From Inia geoffrensis (taxonomy: Eukaryota; Chordata; Mammalia; Artiodactyla; Iniidae): DNA of 64,000 nucleotides. Positions 34,301-46,965 of the stretch are shown piece after piece; positions within the stretch are counted from its first letter, which is position 1; each line of letters begins with the position of its first letter. The stretch lies in contig JAZAQT010000112.1 of NCBI GenBank assembly GCA_036417435.1, positions 124,001 to 188,000 on the forward strand. Direction: 5' to 3'. The notes under the pieces are model-generated. The model worked only from the letters and a program-made list of their open reading frames with translations. It did not search any database and was not told the origin of the DNA. A program made the translations under genes and the position numbers.

Positions 34301-35223
34301 GGAGCGCATCCTGTCATGCTCTAGGGACAAAGGGAAATTCGATGTGAGTGCTTACCTCAAGGTAAGGCATAGATTAGCCCTGCAGGAACGGAGCATACAG
34401 CAGTTCTTTGAGGTCTTAGTAGCCGTTGTGCTTTATTTTAACTGTGGTACCGTTTTCAGGACTCCTCGACCCTTTGGTTTGTGCACCCGTTTTCCTACAA
34501 CATCACTGAGTGCCTCCCGGCCGCCCTGCATTGGCTGAGCCACAGCCAGGCCAGTGGGCCCTTCAGAGGGCCTACTGTGTGCCATGTGAATGACAACACA
34601 CAGCACTTTCCCTTGGAACTGCTATATTTCCTCAGAAATCCAACAGCATCAGCAACACATTTCTGGCACGTACACTGTGCCCTGGAAGTTTTCGTCTTTG
34701 GCCATCTCTGAGGTGCACTGAGAAAATAGGCTGCTTAGATTTCCTTTAATGACCTCCTTCCAAAGTCACTCGACTCAAGGCCAAAGTCCGCTTGTGTTCC
34801 AACTGCAAGTACAGCATGGCTCTTCGTGTAACACTGCAGGCTTTGTGGGGAGGCAAATGCTTATAGACCTAACGGGAGCCTGCCTTGGTTGAGGCAACTC
34901 GCTTCACGCAGGACACCTTGCATAGAGAAGTTCATTCAGGGAAGGGCCCACTGTGTACCTTCTGTGAGAAAGTCTGCTTGTGTTCAGCCTGCAGCTACAG
35001 CAGAGTTCTTCGTGTAACCCTGCAGTGTTTTAGGTGGGGAAATGCTTACAGGTTTACCTAGAGCCTGTCTTGTTTGAGGCCCTTTGCTGCACACAGAAGG
35101 CCCTGAGTAAAGATGTTGATTCACGGAAGGGCCCCTTGTGGACCTCCTGTGTCTTTCGACATGTTAAATTTACAAGGCAGTATACTGTGTGTCTAACTGC
35201 AAATGCAGTCCGGATGGCACAAG
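31311..35223 (+). repeat. Array unit U9 (3,913 bp, first unit of super-repeat 2)
   Basis: a-form head, G at offset 1677, and a b-form tail starting at the deletion after 34882. Same allele set as U5, which lies 15,655 bp upstream. Confidence 0.97.
31601..31788 (-). mobile_element. CHR-type SINE in U9
   Basis: Same insertion; a form. Confidence 0.9.
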
Positions 35224-35566
35224 CCGTGTTTCCCATTTCGAAAGGTCTATTCATGGGGCATTGACTCTCCCAGAGAGGCACGCTTTCCGTGGCACTCTAG
35301 AAACTGTAGTCATGGATCTGGGAAGAAAAGGCATTTTTTCTCCTAAACCGTGGGCCTTCCAAGGCCTGGTTGGGAGCTGATGCGGCCACTCTCTAAAACT
35401 AAGTGGAGACTTACAGTCAGCCGTTGCCTCGAGATAAGTCTCTGAATTGCCCTGCGAAATCGGAGGCATCCAGCTGTTTTTGTGTGGTCTTCGCCACCGT
35501 TCTGGACGGCTTGATGTTTTTCTTTCCGTACGTAGGCCTATCAGTTTTGTGGCCTCTCCCATTTTC
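34883..35566 (+). repeat. b-form variable segment 3 (U9/U10)
   Basis: Same bases as segment 2, 15,655 bp downstream of it. Confidence 0.92.
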
Positions 35567-38500
35567 GATGCTCAGGCTCAGCAGCCATGGCTCACGGGCC
35601 CTTTTGCCCTGCGGCATGTGGGATCCTCCCGGACCGGGGCACGAACCCATGTGCCCTGCATCGGGACCAGACTCTAAACCAGTGCACCACCAGGGAAGCC
35701 CGAAGTTCTGCATTGTTTTAAGGTTCACACATTTCCGGACACCTAGAACACTCGCGTTGGCACCCTATTCCCTACAAGAATACTGAGCAACGGCAGGCTC
35801 CACTGGCCTGCCCAGAAACATCCATGCCCGGAAGCCTTTCCCAGTCACTCTGTGCACGCCCAGTGTAGGGCAAAACATTGCACTCTTCCTTGGGACAGGT
35901 AGATTTCCTCAGACCACCGACAGCTGGCAGAAACGATTTTCTCTCCGATCCTACATGTCATGGAAATCTTCCACATTGCCCTCCTCTGAACTGCACTTAG
36001 AGAAACAGTCTGCTTCACATGCCTTCTAAGAACTCATACCGGAAGACACCATACCAACAGGAGAAAGCTGGCATGCGTTCCTACTGTCATAAAAGCAGAG
36101 TTCTTCCTGTTACACTGCAGCATTTGAGACGAGACTAAAGCCCTATAGCGTACCTAGAGCGTTCCTTGGATGAGGGAGTTGGCTACATGCAGAACACCCT
36201 GTGTAGAGAAGTTGATTCAGCCAAGTGTGACGAGTGTTTACTTCGAGTGTCTTCCAACTTGTTAGAAATCACAATGTTATAGGCTGCGTGTTCACTGGAA
36301 ATGGTGTTCCTGATGGCACAAGCATTGCTTTCCATTTTGAAAACTCCATTCGTTCTGCCTTGAAGCTTCCCCTGAAAAACACTGTTTTTGACCGGCCTGT
36401 AGACCCTGTATGCAGGGATCAGGGAGGAAGAGGAGTTTTCTCTAAAGAAACAGGGTGCTTTCATATCCTGGCTAGGAGCTCATCCTGTCATGCTCAACAA
36501 CAGAAGGGAAATTCAATGTGAGTACTGACCTCAAGGGAAGGCCTAGAGTAGATCTGCAGGAACAGAGTATACAGCAGTTCTTTGAGGTCTTAGTGGCTCT
36601 TGTGCCTTACGTTCACTTTGTTACCGATTTCAGGACTGCTAAACCCTTTGGGTGTGCACGCGTATCCCTGAAACATCACTGAGTACCTCCCCTCCCCTGT
36701 GGGCCGGCTGAGCAACACCCAGGCCAGTAGACTTTTCAGAGGCCCTCTGTGGATGCCGAGGGAAGGTCAACGCACGGCACTTTTGTTTGGGAGTGCTATA
36801 GTTCCAAACAAATCAAACAGCATCAAGAACACATTTCTGGCACGTGCACTGTGCCATGGAAGTTTTCGTCCCTGCTCACCTCGGAACAGCGCTGAGAAAA
36901 TTGGTGGCTTAGATTGCCTTTAATGACTCCGTTCCAAAGTCACTCTACTCAAGGCGAAAGGCTGCTTGTGTTCCAACTGCAACTAAAGCACGGCTCTTCG
37001 TGTGACACTGCAGTCTCTTGGCAGAGGCAAATGTTTATAAGCTTACCTAGAGGCTGACTTCGTTGAGGCAGTTCGCTACACGCAGGACACCTTGTCTTTG
37101 GAAGTTCATTCAGGGAAGGGCCTATTGCGTACCTTGTGGGAGAAAGACTGCGTGTGTTCCAACTGCAACTAAAGCAGAGTTCTCCGTGGAACACTGCAGT
37201 GTTTTGTAAGAGGAAATGCTTATAGCTCTAAATAGAGCCTGTCATGTTTGAGGCACTTTGCTACGTGCAGGCGTCGCTAAGTAAACATGTTGATTCATGG
37301 ATGGACCCATTGTGTACCTTCTGTGTCTTTGACCTGTTCAATTTCCACATACGTACGCTGCATGTCTACCTGCCAACGGGGGAGTGATGGCACAAGGCGT
37401 ATTTTCCCATTTTGAAAGTTCTATGCAAGGGGCATTGAATTTCCTGGCAGGGCAAACTTTTCACGGCCCTCTAGAAACTGTAGGCATGGCTCTGGGAAGA
37501 AAAGTTTTCTCTACTATAATGTGGTGCCACCAAGGCCTGGTTGGGAGCTGATGCTGCCACTCTCTATACTTAAGTGGAGACCAACAGTCAGCCCTTGCCT
37601 CGACGTAAATCTCGAGGACAGCTAGATTTCCTCAGCAATCCAACAGATGCAAGAAATCAGTTTCCTCACGTCATACATGCCAGGGATTGTCCTTATCTGA
37701 TTGTCCTTCCTGATTGTCCTTATCTGACCAGCACTTAGGAAAAATGTCTGCTTCCCATTCCTTACAGGAACTCATACACCCACCCCCCCATAACTACAGG
37801 AGAAAGTCGGCTTGCATCCCTACTGCAACTAAGGCACGGTGCTTTTTGTTATTCTACAGGATTTTAGAATTGGCGAAAGCCCGATACACTACCTGGCGTG
37901 TTCCTTGGATGCGGGATTTCAATACACGCAGAACACCTTGTGAAGAAAAGATGATTCAGGTAACTGTGACCAGTGTGTACCTAGATTGTCTTCTGACTTG
38001 TGAGAAATCACACTGGTATAGGTTGCTGTTCACTGGAAATGGGGACCTGATGGCAGAATTCTTGCTTTCCCGTTGTTTTGGAAGCTCCATTCTTGCTGCC
38101 TTGAAGCTTCCAAAACAACAGTGTTTTTCCCGGGCCTGTAGACCCTGTCTTCAGGGCTCAGGGAAGAAAAGGAGTTTTCTCCGAAGAAACAGGGCGCTTG
38201 CATATCCTGGTTCGGAGCGCATCCTGTCATGCTCTAGGGACAAAGGGAAATTCGATGTGAGTGCTTACCTCAAGGTAAGGCATAGATTAGCCCTGCAGGA
38301 ACGGAGCATACAGCAGTTCTTTGAGGTCTTAGTAGCCGTTGTGCTTTATTTTAACTGTGGTACCGTTTTCAGGACTCCTCGACCCTTTGGTTTGTGCACC
38401 CGTTTTCCTACAACATCACTGAGTGCCTCCCGGCCGCCCTGCATTGGCTGAGCCACAGCCAGGCCAGTGGGCCCTTCAGAGGGCCTACTGTGTGCCATGT

Positions 38501-39137
38501 GAATGACAACACACAGCACTTTCCCTTGGAACTGCTATATTTCCTCAGAAATCCAACAGCATCAGCAACACATTTCTGGCACGTACACTGTGCCCTGGAA
38601 GTTTTCGTCTTTGGCCATCTCTGAGGTGCACTGAGAAAATAGGCTGCTTAGATTTCCTTTAATGACCTCCTTCCAAAGTCACTCGACTCAAGGCCAAAGT
38701 CCGCTTGTGTTCCAACTGCAAGTACAGCATGGCTCTTCGTGTAACACTGCAGGCTTTGTGGGGAGGCAAATGCTTATAGACCTAACGGGAGCCTGGCCTT
38801 GGTTGAGGCAATTCGCTTCACGCAGGACACCTTGCATAGAGAAGTTCATTCAGGGAAGGGCCCACTGCGTACCTTCTGTGAGAAAGTCTGCTTGTGTTCA
38901 GCCTGCAGCTACAGCAGAGTTCTTCGTGTAACCCTGCAGTGTTTTAGGCGGGGAAATGCTTACAGGCTTACCTAGAGCCTGTCTTGTTTGAGGCCCATTG
39001 TTACACACACAAGGCCCTGGGTAAAGATGTTGATATACGGAAGGGCCCATTGTGGACCTCCTGTGTCTTTCGACATGTTAAATTTACAGGGCAGTATACT
39101 GTGTGTCTAACTGCAAATGCGGGCCGGATGGCACAAG
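35224..39137 (+). repeat. Array unit U10 (3,914 bp, most divergent haplotype)
   Basis: b-form head, A at offset 725, T at offset 921 and the whole b-linked set. Same allele set as U6. Confidence 0.97.
35514..35701 (-). mobile_element. CHR-type SINE in U10 (b form)
   Basis: Same insertion; b-form bases at the tail end. Confidence 0.9.
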
Positions 39138-42100
39138 CCGTGTTTCCCGTTTTGAAAGGTCTATTCATGGGGCATTGACTCTCCCAGAGAGGCACACTTT
39201 CCGTGGCATTCTAGAAACTGTAGTCATGGATCTGGGAAGAAAAGGCATTTACTCTCCTAAACCGTGGGGCTTCCAAGGCCTGGTTGGGAGCTGATGCTGC
39301 CACTCTCTAAAACTAAGTGGAGACTAACAGTCAGAAGTTGCCTCGAGGTAAGTCTCTGAATTGCCCTGCGAAATCGGAGGCATCCAGCTGTTTTTGTGTG
39401 GTCTTCATCACCGTTCTGGACGGCTTGATATTTTTCTTTCCGTACGTAGGCCTATCAGTTTTGTGGCCTCTCCCATTTTGGATGCTCAGGCTCAGCAGCC
39501 ATGGCTCACGGGCCCTTTTGCCCTGCGGCATGTGGGATCCTCCCGGACCGGGGCACGAACCCATGTGCCCTGCATCGGGACCAGACTCTAAACCAGTGCA
39601 CCACCAGGGAAGCCCGAAGTTCTGCATTGTTTTAAGGTTCACACATTTCCGGACACCTAGAACACTCGCGTTGGCACCCTATTCCCTACAAGAATACTGA
39701 GCAACGGCAGGCTCCACTGGCCTGCCCAGAAACATCCATGCCCGGAAGCCTTTCCCAGTCACTCTGTGCACGCCCAGTGTAGGGCAAAACATTGCACTCT
39801 TCCTTGGGACAGGTAGATTTCCTCAGACCACCGACAGCTGGCAGAAACGATTTTCTCTCCGGTCCTACATGTCATGGAAATCTTCCACATTGCCCTCCTC
39901 TGAACTGCACTTAGAGAAACAGTCTGCTTCACATTCCTTCTAAGAACTCATACCGGAAGACACCATACCAACAGGAGAAAGCTGGCATGCGTCCCTACTG
40001 TCATAAAAGCAGAGTTCTTCCTGTTACACTGCAGCATTTGAGACGAGACTAAAGCCCAATAGCGTACCTAGAGCGTTCCTTGGATGAGGGAGTTGGCTAC
40101 ATGCAGAACACCCTGTGTAGAGAAGTTGATTCAGCCAAGTGTGACGAGTGTTTACTTCGAGTGTCTTCCAACTTGTTAGAAATCACAATGTTATAGGCTG
40201 CGTGTTCACTGGAAATGGTGTTCCTGATGGCACAAGCATTGCTTTCCATTTTGAAAACTCCATTCGTTCTGCCTTGAAGCTTCCCCTGAAAAACACTGTT
40301 TTTGACCGGCCTGTAGACCCTGTATGCAGGGATCAGGGAGGAAGAGGAGTTTTCTCTAAAGAAACAGGGTGCTTTCATATCCTGGCTAGGAGCTCATCCT
40401 GTCATGCTCAACAACAGAAGGGAAATTCAATGTGAGTACTGACCTCAAGGGAAGGCCTAGAGTAGATCTGCAGCAACAGAGTATACAGCAGTTCTTTGAG
40501 GTCTTAGTGGCTCTTGTGCCTTACGTTCACTTTGTTACCGATTTCAGGACTGCTAAACCCTTTGGGTGTGCACGCGTATCCCTGAAACATCACTGAGTAC
40601 CTCCCCTCCCCTGTGGGCCGGCTGAGCAACACCCAGGCCAGTAGACTTTTCAGAGGCCCTCTGTGGATGCCGAGGGAAGGTCAACGCACGGCACTTTTGC
40701 TTGGGAGTGCTATAGTTCCAAACAAATCAAACAGCATCAGGAACACATTTCTGGCACGTGCACTGTGCCATGGAAGTTTTCGTCCCTGCTCACCTCGGAA
40801 CAGCGCTGAGAAAGTTGGTGGCTTAGATTGCCTTTAATGACTCCGTTCCAAAGTCACTCTACTCAAGGCGAAAGGCTGCTTGTGTTCCAACTGCAACTAA
40901 AGCACGGCTCTTCGTGTGACACTGCAGTCTCTTGGCAGAGGCAAATGTTTATAAGCTTACCTAGAGGCTGACTTCGTTGAGGCAGTTCGCTACACGCAGG
41001 ACACCTTGTCTTTGGAAGTTCATTCAGGGAAGGGCCTATTGCGTACCTTGTGGGAGAAAGACTGCGTGTGTTCCAACTGCAACTAAAGCAGAGTTCTCCG
41101 TGGAACACTGCAGTGTTTTGTAAGAGGAAATGCTTATAGCTCTAAATAGAGCCTGTCATGTTTGAGGCACTTTGCTACGTGCAGGCGTCGCTAAGTAAAC
41201 ATGTTGATTCATGGATGGACCCATTGTGTACCTTCTGTGTCTTTGACCTGTTCAATTTCCACATACGTACGCTGCATGTCTACCTGCCAACGGGGGAGTG
41301 ATGGCACAAGGCGTATTTTCCCATTTTGAAAGTTCTATGCAAGGGGCATTGAATTTCCTGGCAGGGCAAACTTTTCACGGCCCTCTAGAAACTGTAGGCA
41401 TGGCTCTGGGAAGAAAAGTTTTCTCTACTATAATGTGGTGCCACCAAGGCCTGGTTGGGAGCTGATGCTGCCACTCTCTATACTTAAGTGGAGACCAACA
41501 GTCAGCCCTTGCCTCGACGTAAATCTCGAGGACAGCTAGATTTCCTCAGCAATCCAACAGATGCAAGAAATCAGTTTCCTCACGTCATACATGCCAGGGA
41601 TTGTCCTTATCTGATTGTCCTTCCTGATTGTCCTTATCTGACCAGCACTTAGGAAAAATGTCTGCTTCCCATTCCTTACAGGAACTCATACACCCACCCC
41701 CCCATAACTACAGGAGAAAGTCGGCTTGCATCCCTACTGCAACTAAGGCACGGTGCTTTTTGTTATTCTACAGGATTTTAGAATTGGCGAAAGCCCGATA
41801 CACTACCTGGCGTGTTCCTTGGATGCGGGATTTCAATACACGCAGAACACCTTGTGAAGAAAAGATGATTCAGGTAACTGTGACCAGTGTGTACCTAGAT
41901 TGTCTTCTGACTTGTGAGAAATCACACTGGTATAGGTTGCTGTTCACTGGAAATGGGGACCTGATGGCAGAATTCTTGCTTTCCCGTTGTTTTGGAAGCT
42001 CCATTCTTGCTGCCTTGAAGCTTCCAAAACAACAGTGTTTTTCCCGGGCCTGTAGACCCTGTCTTCAGGGCTCAGGGAAGAAAAGGAGTTTTCTCCGAAG

Positions 42101-43051
42101 AAACAGGGCGCTTGCATATCCTGGTTCGGAGCGCATCCTGTCATGCTCTAGGGACAAAGGGAAATTCGATGTGAGTGCTTACCTCAAGGTAAGGCATAGA
42201 TTAGCCCTGCAGGAACGGAGCATACAGCAGTTCTTTGAGGTCTTAGTAGCCGTTGTGCTTTATTTTAACTGTGGTACCGTTTTCAGGACTCCTCGACCCT
42301 TTGGTTTGTGCACCCGTTTTCCTACAACATCACTGAGTGCCTCCCGGCCGCCCTGCATTGGCTGAGCCACAGCCAGGCCAGTGGGCCCTTCAGAGGGCCT
42401 ACTGTGTGCCATGTGAATGACAACACACAGCACTTTCCCTTGGAACTGCTATATTTCCTCAGAAATCCAACAGCATCAGCAACACATTTCTGGCACGTAC
42501 ACTGTGCCCTGGAAGTTTTCGTCTTTGGCCATCTCTGAGGTGCACTGAGAAAATAGGCTGCTTAGATTTCCTTTAATGACCTCCTTCCAAAGTCACTCGA
42601 CTCAAGGCCAAAGTCCGCTTGTGTTCCAACTGCAAGTACAGCATGGCTCTTCGTGTAACACTGCAGGCTTTGTGGGGAGGCAAATGCTTATAGACCTAAC
42701 GGGAGCCTGGCCTTGGTTGAGGCAATTCGCTTCACGCAGGACACCTTGCATAGAGAAGTTCATTCAGGGAAGGGCCCACTGCGTACCTTCTGTGAGAAAG
42801 TCTGCTTGTGTTCAGCCTGCAGCTACAGCAGAGTTCTTCGTGTAACCCTGCAGTGTTTTAGGCGGGGAAATGCTTACAGGCTTACCTAGAGCCTGTCTTG
42901 TTTGAGGCCCATTGTTACACACACAAGGCCCTGGGTAAAGATGTTGATATACGGAAGGGCCCATTGTGGACCTCCTGTGTCTTTCGACATGTTAAATTTA
43001 CAGGGCAGTATACTGTGTGTCTAACTGCAAATGCGGGCCGGATGGCACAAG
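39138..43051 (+). repeat. Array unit U11 (3,914 bp)
   Basis: a form at both edges, G at offset 1677. Same allele set as U7. Confidence 0.97.
39428..39615 (-). mobile_element. CHR-type SINE in U11
   Basis: Same insertion; a form. Confidence 0.9.
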
Positions 43052-46000
43052 CCGTGTTTCCCGTTTTGAAAGGTCTATTCATGGGGCATTGACTCTCCCA
43101 GAGAGGCACACTTTCCGTGGCATTCTAGAAACTGTAGTCATGGATCTGGGAAGAAAAGGCATTTACTCTCCTAAACCGTGGGGCTTCCAAGGCCTGGTTG
43201 GGAGCTGATGCTGCCACTCTCTAAAACTAAGTGGAGACTAACAGTCAGAAGTTGCCTCGAGGTAAGTCTCTGAATTGCCCTGCGAAATCGGAGGCATCCA
43301 GCTGTTTTTGTGTGGTCTTCATCACCGTTCTGGACGGCTTGATATTTTTCTTTCCGTACGTAGGCCTATCAGTTTTGTGGCCTCTCCCATTTTGGATGCT
43401 CAGGCTCAGCAGCCATGGCTCACGGGCCCTTTTGCCCTGCGGCATGTGGGATCCTCCCGGACCGGGGCACGAACCCATGTGCCCTGCATCGGGACCAGAC
43501 TCTAAACCAGTGCACCACCAGGGAAGCCCGAAGTTCTGCATTGTTTTAAGGTTCACACATTTCCGGACACCTAGAACACTCGCGTTGGCACCCTATTCCC
43601 TACAAGAATACTGAGCAACGGCAGGCTCCACTGGCCTGCCCAGAAACATCCATGCCCGGAAGCCTTTCCCAGTCACTCTGTGCACGCCCAGTGTAGGGCA
43701 AAACATTGCACTCTTCCTTGGGACAGGTAGATTTCCTCAGACCACCGACAGCTGGCAGAAACGATTTTCTCTCCGGTCCTACATGTCATGGAAATCTTCC
43801 ACATTGCCCTCCTCTGAACTGCACTTAGAGAAACAGTCTGCTTCACATTCCTTCTAAGAACTCATACCGGAAGACACCATACCAACAGGAGAAAGCTGGC
43901 ATGCGTCCCTACTGTCATAAAAGCAGAGTTCTTCCTGTTACACTGCAGCATTTGAGACGAGACTAAAGCCCAATAGCGTACCTAGAGCGTTCCTTGGATG
44001 AGGGAGTTGGCTACATGCAGAACACCCTGTGTAGAGAAGTTGATTCAGCCAAGTGTGACGAGTGTTTACTTCGAGTGTCTTCCAACTTGTTAGAAATCAC
44101 AATGTTATAGGCTGCGTGTTCACTGGAAATGGTGTTCCTGATGGCACAAGCATTGCTTTCCATTTTGAAAACTCCATTCGTTCTGCCTTGAAGCTTCCCC
44201 TGAAAAACACTGTTTTTGACCGGCCTGTAGACCCTGTATGCAGGGATCAGGGAGGAAGAGGAGTTTTCTCTAAAGAAACAGGGTGCTTTCATATCCTGGC
44301 TAGGAGCTCATCCTGTCATGCTCAACAACAGAAGGGAAATTCAATGTGAGTACTGACCTCAAGGGAAGGCCTAGAGTAGATCTGCAGCAACAGAGTATAC
44401 AGCAGTTCTTTGAGGTCTTAGTGGCTCTTGTGCCTTACGTTCACTTTGTTACCGATTTCAGGACTGCTAAACCCTTTGGGTGTGCACGCGTATCCCTGAA
44501 ACATCACTGAGTACCTCCCCTCCCCTGTGGGCCGGCTGAGCAACACCCAGGCCAGTAGACTTTTCAGAGGCCCTCTGTGGATGCCGAGGGAAGGTCAACG
44601 CACGGCACTTTTGCTTGGGAGTGCTATAGTTCCAAACAAATCAAACAGCATCAGGAACACATTTCTGGCACGTGCACTGTGCCATGGAAGTTTTCGTCCC
44701 TGCTCACCTCGGAACAGCGCTGAGAAAGTTGGTGGCTTAGATTGCCTTTAATGACTCCGTTCCAAAGTCACTCTACTCAAGGCGAAAGGCTGCTTGTGTT
44801 CCAACTGCAACTAAAGCACGGCTCTTCGTGTGACACTGCAGTCTCTTGGCAGAGGCAAATGTTTATAAGCTTACCTAGAGGCTGACTTCGTTGAGGCAGT
44901 TCGCTACACGCAGGACACCTTGTCTTTGGAAGTTCATTCAGGGAAGGGCCTATTGCGTACCTTGTGGGAGAAAGACTGCGTGTGTTCCAACTGCAACTAA
45001 AGCAGAGTTCTCCGTGGAACACTGCAGTGTTTTGTAAGAGGAAATGCTTATAGCTCTAAATAGAGCCTGTCATGTTTGAGGCACTTTGCTACGTGCAGGC
45101 GTCGCTAAGTAAACATGTTGATTCATGGATGGACCCATTGTGTACCTTCTGTGTCTTTGACCTGTTCAATTTCCACATACGTACGCTGCATGTCTACCTG
45201 CCAACGGGGGAGTGATGGCACAAGGCGTATTTTCCCATTTTGAAAGTTCTATGCAAGGGGCATTGAATTTCCTGGCAGGGCAAACTTTTCACGGCCCTCT
45301 AGAAACTGTAGGCATGGCTCTGGGAAGAAAAGTTTTCTCTACTATAATGTGGTGCCACCAAGGCCTGGTTGGGAGCTGATGCTGCCACTCTCTATACTTA
45401 AGTGGAGACCAACAGTCAGCCCTTGCCTCGACGTAAATCTCGAGGACAGCTAGATTTCCTCAGCAATCCAACAGATGCAAGAAATCAGTTTCCTCACGTC
45501 ATACATGCCAGGGATTGTCCTTATCTGATTGTCCTTCCTGATTGTCCTTATCTGACCAGCACTTAGGAAAAATGTCTGCTTCCCATTCCTTACAGGAACT
45601 CATACACCCACCCCCCCATAACTACAGGAGAAAGTCGGCTTGCATCCCTACTGCAACTAAGGCACGGTGCTTTTTGTTATTCTACAGGATTTTAGAATTG
45701 GCGAAAGCCCGATACACTACCTGGCGTGTTCCTTGGATGCGGGATTTCAATACACGCAGAACACCTTGTGAAGAAAAGATGATTCAGGTAACTGTGACCA
45801 GTGTGTACCTAGATTGTCTTCTGACTTGTGAGAAATCACACTGGTATAGGTTGCTGTTCACTGGAAATGGGGACCTGATGGCAGAATTCTTGCTTTCCCG
45901 TTGTTTTGGAAGCTCCATTCTTGCTGCCTTGAAGCTTCCAAAACAACAGTGTTTTTCCCGGGCCTGTAGACCCTGTCTTCAGGGCTCAGGGAAGAAAAGG

Positions 46001-46965
46001 AGTTTTCTCCGAAGAAACAGGGCGCTTGCATATCCTGGTTCGGAGCGCATCCTGTCATGCTCTAGGGACAAAGGGAAATTCGATGTGAGTGCTTACCTCA
46101 AGGTAAGGCATAGATTAGCCCTGCAGGAACGGAGCATACAGCAGTTCTTTGAGGTCTTAGTAGCCGTTGTGCTTTATTTTAACTGTGGTACCGTTTTCAG
46201 GACTCCTCGACCCTTTGGTTTGTGCACCCGTTTTCCTACAACATCACTGAGTGCCTCCCGGCCGCCCTGCATTGGCTGAGCCACAGCCAGGCCAGTGGGC
46301 CCTTCAGAGGGCCTACTGTGTGCCATGTGAATGACAACACACAGCACTTTCCCTTGGAACTGCTATATTTCCTCAGAAATCCAACAGCATCAGCAACACA
46401 TTTCTGGCACGTACACTGTGCCCTGGAAGTTTTCGTCTTTGGCCATCTCTGAGGTGCACTGAGAAAATAGGCTGCTTAGATTTCCTTTAATGACCTCCTT
46501 CCAAAGTCACTCGACTCAAGGCCAAAGTCCGCTTGTGTTCCAACTGCAAGTACAGCATGGCTCTTCGTGTAACACTGCAGGCTTTGTGGGGAGGCAAATG
46601 CTTATAGACCTAACGGGAGCCTGGCCTTGGTTGAGGCAATTCGCTTCACGCAGGACACCTTGCATAGAGAAGTTCATTCAGGGAAGGGCCCACTGCGTAC
46701 CTTCTGTGAGAAAGTCTGCTTGTGTTCAGCCTGCAGCTACAGCAGAGTTCTTCGTGTAACCCTGCAGTGTTTTAGGCGGGGAAATGCTTACAGGCTTACC
46801 TAGAGCCTGTCTTGTTTGAGGCCCATTGTTACACACACAAGGCCCTGGGTAAAGATGTTGATATACGGAAGGGCCCATTGTGGACCTCCTGTGTCTTTCG
46901 ACATGTTAAATTTACAGGGCAGTATACTGTGTGTCTAACTGCAAATGCGGGCCGGATGGCACAAG
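43052..46965 (+). repeat. Array unit U12 (3,914 bp)
   Basis: a form at both edges, G at offset 1677. Same allele set as U8. It ends super-repeat block 2. Confidence 0.97.
43342..43529 (-). mobile_element. CHR-type SINE in U12
   Basis: Same insertion; a form. Confidence 0.9.

Larger units (their letters stand above)
31311..46965 (+). repeat. Four-unit super-repeat, copy 2 (U9-U12)
   Basis: 15,655 bp, directly adjacent to copy 1 and in the same orientation. The agreement at a 15,655-bp spacing extends beyond the blocks, with the copy-1 side running from about 13419 to about 32165. It breaks at offset 1677 on the left (U4 A, U8 G) and at offset 856 on the right (U13 T, U9 C). Confidence 0.85.
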
